A DNA stretch of 64,000 nt from Nitrobacter vulgaris (GTDB lineage Bacteria > Pseudomonadota > Alphaproteobacteria > Rhizobiales > Xanthobacteraceae): positions 62,001 to 126,000 of the forward strand of contig NZ_MWPQ01000051.1 in assembly GCF_002028545.1 (NCBI RefSeq), in the 5' to 3' direction. Shown here in pieces: positions 37,307 through 44,213 of the stretch. The notes beneath the pieces were generated by a model that saw nothing but the letters and a program-made list of their open reading frames with translations, ran no database searches and was not told where the DNA came from. Each line of letters opens with the position of its first letter. Positions within the stretch are counted from its first letter, which is position 1. Made by a program: the position numbers and the translations under genes.

Positions 37307-37716
37307 AGAATCGCTCCCAATCGATATAATGAAGAATGATATACGATGACATGAAGTCACCGGCTCATTCGAGCGTTGGAATCGCAATCGCCTGCCCTTG
37401 TCGCGTGTATGTTTTCAAGTTCGAAGTTTACGATTTTGATGATGACGGGCGCTGTAGTTCTCGGTGAGCTGTCTTCTGCGTCGTGGACACGCCAAATCGT
37501 CGCCAGACGTTTCGGCTTTTCGCGAAGGAAAACTCTCTGGTATTCGGCGTGTTGAGGTCAAGTGCCGTCGGACAAGGCGGCGCGCCAAAGTGACGTTAGC
37601 TTTCTGTCGACCGCACCGTTTGACAATGTTTATTGCCCACGCTTGCAGCCAGGACAATTTCTCTTAGGGAGAAGAGCTTGAAGCGTCCCGCCTCAGGGAT
37701 CAGGAGCCGAGTACGA
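37307..37716 (-). pseudogene. Gap holding a probable IS110-family transposase remnant
   Basis: No intact gene in these 410 bases. On the minus strand (about 37570-37657) the residues WLQAWAINIVKRCGRQKANV followed by TLARRL resemble the C-terminal segment of IS110-type transposases (normally followed by a LAVVLHRMW motif, which is absent or frameshifted here). Only some 30 residues match, so the assignment is tentative. Confidence 0.4.
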
Positions 37717-38472
37717 TCAGCTTTTGACGAGAATCTGAAAGGTCATCATGGCTACAAGACCAAGTACGACCGATGTGGCAACATTTGAGTGCGGCGCGTC
37801 CTTGAAGGCGTCTGATAGAAGCTCTCCGACGGCGACCCAAATCATCGCGCCCGCAGCGAAGCCAAGGCCAAAAGGAAGGACGGGCTCAAAAGCGGCAACG
37901 AACATAAAGGCAGGAACAGCAAATAGGGGTTGAGGCATGCTGGAGAAGATGCTCCAAGCTGCTGACTTCCACACGCGCACGCCCTGTGGAATAAGCACCA
38001 AGCTAATCGCAAGACCTTCCGCTATGTTGTGGATAGCAATTGCTCCCGTGACAAAAGTCGCAAGCTTTTCGTCTCCGCCGAATGACACCCCAACGCCGAT
38101 TCCCTCGGCCATCGAGTGCAGCGTCATGACTGCAACGATCAATGCAGCTTTGCTGGCGCCAGCTCCTCTGAGTTCACCGACGTGGAGATCGCTGCGAACC
38201 TGTAGCAGACAAGAGCTGACGGCAACGAGCAAAGCACCGATCACGAGGCCCGCAACAGTCCAGGATGCATGGATCGCGCTTCCCTCTGCAATTAGTGCAT
38301 GGCTCGCACCGAGCATAAGGCCTGCGGCAATCCCATTGGATACCCCCAGCCACCGCCGACTCATCTGCTTGATGAACAGAAACGGTAATGCGCCTAGTCC
38401 AGTGGCGATTGCCGTCACCAACGCCGCGAGAAATACAATCCCTACCGAAGCTGTCATAGATATTCCATGCAA
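37717..38472 (-). CDS. ZIP-family metal transporter
   Basis: 251 residues with eight membrane helices. Metal-coordinating motifs are in helices 4 and 5: LHSMAEGIGVGVSFGG and IHNIAEGLAISLVL. It moves zinc, iron or another divalent metal toward the cytosol, though some bacterial GufA-like members are poorly characterised. Start MHGISMTASVG at 38472 or the inner Met at 38457. It lies among stress genes rather than in a metal operon. Confidence 0.9.
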   Translation of the reverse strand: MHGISMTASVGIVFLAALVTAIATGLGALPFLFIKQMSRRWLGVSNGIAAGLMLGASHALIAEGSAIHASWTVAGLVIGALLVAVSSCLLQVRSDLHVGELRGAGASKAALIVAVMTLHSMAEGIGVGVSFGGDEKLATFVTGAIAIHNIAEGLAISLVLIPQGVRVWKSAAWSIFSSMPQPLFAVPAFMFVAAFEPVLPFGLGFAAGAMIWVAVGELLSDAFKDAPHSNVATSVVLGLVAMMTFQILVKS

Positions 38473-38979
38473 CTGGGACGATCAATAGGTCAATGCTATT
38501 CCGTTCGCATTCGCTCTGTGCCGTCGCTCAATACTGCCCCTAGATCGAGCCATTCCTGGCAGAAGGTTCTCGACAATTAGCCCGAACGGACTCGAGCGCC
38601 CCGGTTGTCGATGGCTTGTACGTAGATCTGGTTGACGGTCAACCAGTGCGGCACCGAGTAAAAGATCTTCTTCTCGGACCTCGACGGAATAATCGGGATG
38701 AACCCTTGTCGTTTTCACTCGGCGTGTTCGAACGGTTCGCTCGGCAGCGGGGCCAGCGTGGTGCATTCGATTTCGTCGAACAGCTACCGGCATGATTTTT
38801 CGGTATGGCGCATTCAGCTCCTCGAGCAACCGTCGATCGCTGTATTGAGATCAGTCAGACTGAAAGAACCGCTCAAGAGAAAAGCCGCAAGTTTCTAGGC
38901 TCGACGCCTTGACACAAATCAATAAGATGGACCAGCGTTATGGTATCTACTAAATTCAGCTCTTTGCTTAGGAAAAACA
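38473..38979 (+). promoter_or_regulatory. Gap with FixK-type box 3, upstream of the cytochrome c gene
   Basis: TTGAC-ACAA-ATCAA at 38909-38922 fits the FixK pattern and ends 57 bases before the cytochrome c start. The remaining 430 bases hold no supported gene; a minus-strand frame of 115 residues (38482-38829) is rich in Arg and lacks a ribosome site or known motif. Confidence 0.65.
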
Positions 38980-39306
38980 ATGCGGATTGCTAGCTCATTG
39001 TTGTTTTTTGCGTTGTCACTGATCTTCACCTTAGGATCATCACAACGCATAGAAGCCGCCAATGTCGAGCAAGGTCGACGCTTGGCGTTGCTTTATTGCG
39101 CAGGATGTCACGCGATTGACAAGGTGAGTCCCAGCCCACTTCGGATTGCACCGCCATTTCGGAACTTGCACCAACGCTATCCCGTCGAGACGCTTGAGGA
39201 AGCCTTGGCTGAAGGGATCATAACCGGGCACCCCAGTATGCCACAGTTCCAATTCGAAGCCGACCAGATCAATGATTTCATCGCGTTTCTTAAATCCCTG
39301 GAGTAA
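38980..39306 (+). CDS. Small c-type cytochrome
   Basis: 108 residues: signal peptide (about 1-27, ending IEAAN), haem-binding C40-A-G-C43-H44, and a probable axial Met at M87 in HPSMPQF, then the C-terminal helix DFIAFLKSLE. This is a class I mono-haem periplasmic cytochrome. A FixK-type box just upstream suggests electron transfer in low-oxygen respiration; partner oxidase genes are not in the window. Confidence 0.9.
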   Translation: MRIASSLLFFALSLIFTLGSSQRIEAANVEQGRRLALLYCAGCHAIDKVSPSPLRIAPPFRNLHQRYPVETLEEALAEGIITGHPSMPQFQFEADQINDFIAFLKSLE

Positions 39307-39529
39307 TCTGTAACGCTCATTGCGAGTTAGCATGACGCATGTTTGCGTCTGCCCATAGACCGGGCAAGTTCGAAGACCGTTGAGCACAAATGACATCGAA
39401 AACGCGGTTTGCGTAACGGTTGGGGGGCGGTTCGTACGTTGATAGCGCATACTTATCGGCTACGACTCTGGATGGCAGAGTATTGATCGATAGAGTCAAC
39501 CGCAAAACCTCCGAAGAAGGACTACCGTC

Positions 39530-39997
39530 TCATGGTCTGGCAGCCGGATCGAAGACTTGATTGCTGAATGGGGACGACGTTGGCACCTTAATCACGATAA
39601 ATCCGCGACCGATCGATTGGTGACAACCGTTACATGCCGCTGTCATCTCACTGAAAGCGGACGCGAACTTGTTGGGTTCTTTCTTCTGAATAGCCTCGCC
39701 AAGCCGTCGAACTGGCTCCGCCATAACTGTCATATCGGAAACCGGGATTCCCGGATAAAGCGTCGCCGCATCCTGAAAACTCTCCTTAATCCGGTCCATC
39801 TCATAGGCGGCGAGCTCCCAGTTCCGCAACTTGCCCGCAAATGATAGCTTGAAGTGGCGAAGCTGCATTGTTCCCATGATGTCGCCAAGGTGAGGAATAT
39901 AGTTCCCATTTGGCAATCCGCCCGTCGATTGCGCAGCAGCGAAAGATGCGAATATCGCGCCGGCGCATGAAACAATAATCAACGTACGAGATGTCAT
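39530..39997 (-). CDS. Class II-like (four-helix) c-type cytochrome
   Basis: 155 residues: signal peptide (about 1-22, ending AAAQ), a helical body, and a haem motif near the C-terminus, C122-N-G-C125-H126. Haem close to the end of a four-helix protein is the class II (cytochrome c') layout. Compared with typical members a further 29 residues follow the haem motif (FIVIKVPTSSPFSNQ). Redox partner unknown. Convergent with the class I cytochrome gene; 220 bases between them carry nothing seen. Confidence 0.8.
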   Translation of the reverse strand: MTSRTLIIVSCAGAIFASFAAAQSTGGLPNGNYIPHLGDIMGTMQLRHFKLSFAGKLRNWELAAYEMDRIKESFQDAATLYPGIPVSDMTVMAEPVRRLGEAIQKKEPNKFASAFSEMTAACNGCHQSIGRGFIVIKVPTSSPFSNQVFDPAARP

Positions 39998-40162
39998 CCC
40001 GCCCCTCCATCTGCCAATGATTTTGTCGCCGGCAAAACGCCTATTCGATCGAGAGATCCGTGAAGATGATATCGTCGCTGCTCACGCGCCCAGCGAATCG
40101 TACCCGGGCTCGCGAAGCGCGCTGTCATCATAATGAACGCGAGCTCTTCGCCACTATCTGCC

Positions 40163-40510
40163 TCAGAAGTCGCAATCACGGAATTGCTTTGAGGCAAGCC
40201 GGAACCGTGAGCCTACCTGGATAAAATCAACGTCGAGGCATTGGTGTTCTCGTCGGAAATCGCTGAGGCCATCGCACCGAAGATATTCGAGGTGTATCCG
40301 CCAACGTCTCTCGGCTGGAGAATAGGTTCCGAAATGATGCTGCGCCTTGGCCGGTCCCTTGCAGATTGTCGCTATATAGTTACGGATCTGGGGCGGCAGT
40401 TGATCTATGTGGCGGGGATTATAGGGATGATCCGTAAAAGGGGAACTGACCGCCAGCAGCTTGCTCGCAAGGAGAAGAGAACACGACAACAAGAGGGTAC
40501 GGACAATCAT
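40163..40510 (-). CDS. Small secreted protein with four cysteines
   Basis: 115 residues: signal peptide (about 1-21), then C50, C79, C91 and C113, which could form two disulphides in the periplasm. The start ATG at 40510 follows GGAGGAG. No family recognised by name. It lies between the class II cytochrome and the Mla transporter genes, on the same strand as both. Confidence 0.7.
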   Translation of the reverse strand: MIVRTLLLSCSLLLASKLLAVSSPFTDHPYNPRHIDQLPPQIRNYIATICKGPAKAQHHFGTYSPAERRWRIHLEYLRCDGLSDFRREHQCLDVDFIQVGSRFRLASKQFRDCDF

Positions 40511-40588
40511 TCGATCTCCTCCTAACAGAACCTTTCGCCAATCGTGCGCGTACCACCATTATTGATCCAGGAACGTTTGAACCACGCT

Positions 40589-41698
40589 CTACAACGTCTT
40601 AACGGTCCACGCGATCATGTCCTTGGCGATTCGTTCGAATGCATTGTTGAATGCCGTGCTGGCCGCCGCCGGTTCGATTTTGTCCAGCTTCTGCGTGTCC
40701 TGGAATAATCGCGCCGCGACTACCTTGCCATTCTTGTTCAGGATACGCGCCGACAATCCGATATCTGCGACTGGTTCTGGATCGACAGTGATCTGAAAGC
40801 GCCGGACGTCGATCAGAAGTTGATAATCTGTCTGCACTCCATCCATTGAGCGCAGGGGCGCATGGGCGATGTCGTAATTTTCGAAGCTTTCGAGCAGTTT
40901 TGACTGCAGCAGCTTCGGAATGCTGTCTGCCCACATCGCTTCGGCGAAATCCGGATACTCTTTGTCCGACGAAAACAGAAAACGCTGCGTATCGAGCTTA
41001 ATCACTGCAGTCGGCTCCGGAATGAAGAGCCCGTTCTTGAGAGTCCGGTCGGGCGGGCTGGGAAAGCCGCTCGCCGCACGGAGGTCGTAAGTGATTTTCC
41101 GCGCCGGTGAAGCGCTTCCTGCTGTCATGCGTTCAAGGCCGGCCACGATGCCGTCGAGCTTGCCGGTATTGCGGGCCAGGCCTTCGGAAAACACCTGCAG
41201 GTTGGCGATCGTGGTTTTCAACGGCTCCGAATTTTCCGCCAGCACGGCATCGACATGCCGCAACGCATCGCGTGCAGCCTGGGTCATGCTCTGACCCGCG
41301 CCGGCTTCGGCGATCAATGTCGGGACCGGACCCGAGGCGCCGAGTAGCTGACCACCTTCCAGCGCAATGACTGGAACGCCGGTCAGACCCTGGAATTCGA
41401 GGCCGACTTTGGTGTCGGGTCGCACCGGCGTCGTCGATGTCACGGCAATCGCCGCGTCAACGCGGCGCGGATTGTCCGGCGCGAGGCTGAGCTCCGTCAC
41501 TTCGCCGACGCGAATGCCATTGAAGAGAACGGCCGCACCAACCAGCAGGCCGGGCACAGAGCCCTCGAATTGCACGTGGTAGGTTGTTCGCGGGCCCAGA
41601 CCCCCGGTGTTGTGCAGCCAATAGACGAAGCCGAAAACCGCGGCGAGGGCCGCCAGCACGAAAGCGCCGATGACGACAAATGGGGCACGGGTTTCCAT
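40589..41698 (-). CDS. MlaD (MCE) protein fused to a PqiC-like lipoprotein domain
   Basis: 369 residues. One N-terminal membrane helix (about 8-28), an MCE/MlaD domain (about 37-120, HVQFEGSVPGLLVGAAVLFN), a helical linker, and from about residue 195 (KITYDLRAASGFP) an ABC-transport auxiliary (DUF330/PqiC) domain, which is normally a separate outer-membrane lipoprotein. It forms the periplasmic ring of a phospholipid transporter. Starts three bases after the MlaF stop, so one operon. Confidence 0.88.
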   Translation of the reverse strand: METRAPFVVIGAFVLAALAAVFGFVYWLHNTGGLGPRTTYHVQFEGSVPGLLVGAAVLFNGIRVGEVTELSLAPDNPRRVDAAIAVTSTTPVRPDTKVGLEFQGLTGVPVIALEGGQLLGASGPVPTLIAEAGAGQSMTQAARDALRHVDAVLAENSEPLKTTIANLQVFSEGLARNTGKLDGIVAGLERMTAGSASPARKITYDLRAASGFPSPPDRTLKNGLFIPEPTAVIKLDTQRFLFSSDKEYPDFAEAMWADSIPKLLQSKLLESFENYDIAHAPLRSMDGVQTDYQLLIDVRRFQITVDPEPVADIGLSARILNKNGKVVAARLFQDTQKLDKIEPAAASTAFNNAFERIAKDMIAWTVKTL

Positions 41699-41701
41699 CT
41701 C

Positions 41702-42481
41702 TCAACTCGCTTTCGGTTGCAGCATCAACGAGCGCTTGCCATGGAAATAGGCTCTCACCCACGGATGGTCGGATTGGAGCAACTCACGCATCGGCCCGAT
41801 GGCGACAATTTTGCCGTCCGCCAGCGCCGCGACGCGGTCGCAGACCGTATTCAGGCTGGCGAGATCATGGGTCACCATGAACACCGTCAGGCCCAGGGTT
41901 TTCTGCAATGTCTTGATCAGGGTATCGAAGTCGCCTGCCGCGATGGGATCGAGGCCGGAGGTCGGCTCATCGAGAAAAACGATCGCCGGGTCGAGCGCCA
42001 GCGCCCGCGCCAGCGCCACGCGCTTAGTCATACCGCCCGACAGCTCGGCGGGAAACTTATCGCCGTCCTCCGGAGTCAGGCCGACCATTTCCAGCTTGGC
42101 GGTGGCGATCTCGTCCATCAACGCGCTGGACAACACAAGATTCTCGCGCAACGGAAACTGGATATTCTGCCGCACGGTCAGCGAGGAGAACAGCGCTCCC
42201 TGCTGGAACAGGATGCCCCATTTACCAGCGACCCTCTGCGTTCCGAGGTCATGGGTCGAGCCGATCCTGGCGCCCATGACCTTGATCTCACCACTCCGTC
42301 GCGGGATCAGGCCGATGATGGTGCGCATCAGCACCGACTTGCCTCCGCCCGAGGCACCGACGAGGCCGAGGATCTCGCCACGGCGTACATCGAGCGAGAG
42401 ATGATCGATGACGACGCGGCGCCCGAAACCAACGACGAGATCGTTGACCCGAATTGCGAACTCTGCAACCGATGTATCCAT
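41702..42481 (-). CDS. MlaF-type ATPase of a lipid transporter
   Basis: 259 residues. Walker A GASGGGKS (about 39-46), signature LSGGMTKRVALARALALD, Walker B IVFLDEPTSGLD, and H-loop TH in VTHDL. It drives phospholipid movement together with the MlaE permease and MlaD ring. The frame is open far upstream, but MDTSVAEF at 42481, two bases after the MlaE stop, is the proper start. Confidence 0.93.
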   Translation of the reverse strand: MDTSVAEFAIRVNDLVVGFGRRVVIDHLSLDVRRGEILGLVGASGGGKSVLMRTIIGLIPRRSGEIKVMGARIGSTHDLGTQRVAGKWGILFQQGALFSSLTVRQNIQFPLRENLVLSSALMDEIATAKLEMVGLTPEDGDKFPAELSGGMTKRVALARALALDPAIVFLDEPTSGLDPIAAGDFDTLIKTLQKTLGLTVFMVTHDLASLNTVCDRVAALADGKIVAIGPMRELLQSDHPWVRAYFHGKRSLMLQPKAS

Positions 42482-42483
42482 CG

Positions 42484-43620
42484 CTACATTCCGATCGACG
42501 CGAAGAACACCGCGAACAACCCATCCAGAACGATCACCAGGAAGATCGACTTCACCACCGAGGTCGTCGTCTGCTTGCCGAGCGATTCGGCACTGCCCTT
42601 GACGCGCAGACCCTCGCTGCAAGCCACGATGCCGATCACCAAGGCCATGAAGGGCGCTTTGATCATGCCGACCTCGAAATGCGTCACGGACACAGCGTCG
42701 TGCAGCCGCGCGATGAATATCGCCGGACCCATGCCGCCGTAAAACCATGCGACCAGACCGCCACCGTAAAGCGCAGCCATCGATCCGATGAACGTCAGGA
42801 TCGGCAGCGCAGAAACCAGTGCCAGGACGCGCGGCAGGATCAAAACGACGACGGGATCGAGACCCATAGTGGAGAGTGCGTCGATCTCCTCGCGCATCTT
42901 CATGGAGCCAAGCTCGGCGGTATAAGCGCTGCCGGATCGGCCGGCGACCATGATCGCAACGATCAGCACGCCAAGCTCGCGCAGCACGAGAATTCCAACC
43001 ATATCGACGACGTAGGAATCGGCGCCGAACTTGCGAAAATGAAAAAAGCCCTGCTGAGCGATGATCGCGCCGATCAGAAGCGTGATGAGCAGGATGATGG
43101 GAATTGCCTGCCAGCCGACCCGATACAATTGATAGATCAGCGACGTGAGCCGAAGCGACCGCGGCCTGCGAATGATACCGAGCACTGCAACGCAAAGCGA
43201 ACCGAGCATTTGCAAGAACACGACCACGTCTTCGCGGGAGCCCCAGGCAGCGCGACCAATCTTCTCCACCGTGGCGATCACGGGATTGCGCGCTTTGGGT
43301 GGCGGAGGATTGTGCCGGTTGACATACCTGACCTCCTCGATCAGGCCAACGTAGTTTTCAGAAACCCCGACGACTTCGACCGGACGATCGGCTATTCGCC
43401 GCGACAACTTCTCGAGCAGCCAGGCTCCCAACGTATCGAGCTCGCTCAGGCCGCTCATATCCAATCTGAGGGATTTCGCCCGCTCAAGCTGCGGCGTGAC
43501 GGCGTCTGTGAGCGATTCCAGCGTGGTCACATTCGCCGCAATCCAGGAGCCATCCGGGCGCAGTTCGAGCGCATCACCTCTTGATGAAACCGCCAATTGA
43601 GGTGCTGTCGCCAAATACAA
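42484..43620 (-). CDS. MlaE-type permease with N-terminal STAS domain
   Basis: 378 residues: STAS domain (about 5-100, LRLDMSGLSELDTLGAWLLE), then the MlaE/YrbE permease with five helices and the motif FGADSYVVDMVGILVLRELG. In E. coli the STAS subunit MlaB is separate; here it is fused to the permease. No ATG is present at the 5' end: TTG at 43620 or, better spaced from GGAG, TTG at 43614. First gene of a three-gene operon mlaE-mlaF-mlaD; no separate mlaC was found. Confidence 0.9.
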   Translation of the reverse strand: MYLATAPQLAVSSRGDALELRPDGSWIAANVTTLESLTDAVTPQLERAKSLRLDMSGLSELDTLGAWLLEKLSRRIADRPVEVVGVSENYVGLIEEVRYVNRHNPPPPKARNPVIATVEKIGRAAWGSREDVVVFLQMLGSLCVAVLGIIRRPRSLRLTSLIYQLYRVGWQAIPIILLITLLIGAIIAQQGFFHFRKFGADSYVVDMVGILVLRELGVLIVAIMVAGRSGSAYTAELGSMKMREEIDALSTMGLDPVVVLILPRVLALVSALPILTFIGSMAALYGGGLVAWFYGGMGPAIFIARLHDAVSVTHFEVGMIKAPFMALVIGIVACSEGLRVKGSAESLGKQTTTSVVKSIFLVIVLDGLFAVFFASIGM

Positions 43621-43667
43621 ATCTCCAGCTCTTTACGCCATCCATATATTGCACCGGGAAATGGACA

Positions 43668-43681
43668 TTGACCCAAGTCAA
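43668..43681. promoter_or_regulatory. FixK-type box 4, between mlaE and a conserved small gene
   Basis: TTGAC-CCAA-GTCAA has perfectly symmetrical arms. It is centred about 55-60 bases before the mlaE start (minus strand) and about 101 bases before the plus-strand gene at 43776, so it could serve either or both. Confidence 0.75.
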
Positions 43682-43775
43682 CGGCACGCAGCGCCACCCG
43701 TATAGATTTTCATTCGATTCAGAAAGGCAGAGCTGAGAGCTGGCTCATCATTCGAGTCCCTCAGGCACGAGGACT

Positions 43776-44183
43776 ATGATCATGCATCTCAAACCGATCC
43801 TGAATACGTCTCTACCGCAGCAATTCCGGCAAATCCGCCTCGAACTGGCGCGCGAACCGGCTCACCCAGAAGGAGACAGTGATTTCGGTTACATCATTAT
43901 AGCCCCGCTCGCCCCCGATGGCCGCATCGACCATGAGTCATGGAAGAAGCATCGCGAGGCATGTCGCGTGACACGTCTACGGCCGGACGAGAATAGCGAT
44001 ATCGGCCATCTTATTCATCGTCCCGGCGGCACCTGGGCGTTCCATTACGACGACGCGACCAACCTGCCCGACGAAGCCGGCTATCACTTTGCGGACGAGC
44101 GTTTTGTGGCTGGTGAATACGTTTCAATCAAGGAAGGAGACACCATGCATACCTATCGCGTCAGGTCGGTTGCCCGTCTTTGA
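43776..44183 (+). CDS. Hypothetical cytosolic protein near a FixK-type box
   Basis: 135 residues, no signal or membrane segment. Rich in His, Asp and Glu, with a distinct C-terminal half (GTWAFHYDD, then GEYVSIKEGDTMHTYRV). I recognise no family. The ATG at 43776 follows GAGG closely; the Met at 43782 is better spaced. Codon use is gene-like throughout. Confidence 0.7.
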   Translation: MIMHLKPILNTSLPQQFRQIRLELAREPAHPEGDSDFGYIIIAPLAPDGRIDHESWKKHREACRVTRLRPDENSDIGHLIHRPGGTWAFHYDDATNLPDEAGYHFADERFVAGEYVSIKEGDTMHTYRVRSVARL

Positions 44184-44213
44184 CACAATGAACGATCGGT
44201 GGATGCGCGTGGG

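Noticed and set aside
38482-38829. Minus-strand frame of 115 residues before the ZIP gene
   Set aside because: Arg-rich, no ribosome site, no family motif, and it overlaps the expected promoter region.
41570-43584. Long plus-strand frames opposite mlaD, mlaF and mlaE
   Set aside because: They are His/Arg/Asp-rich antisense shadows; the Mla proteins on the minus strand have clear family motifs.
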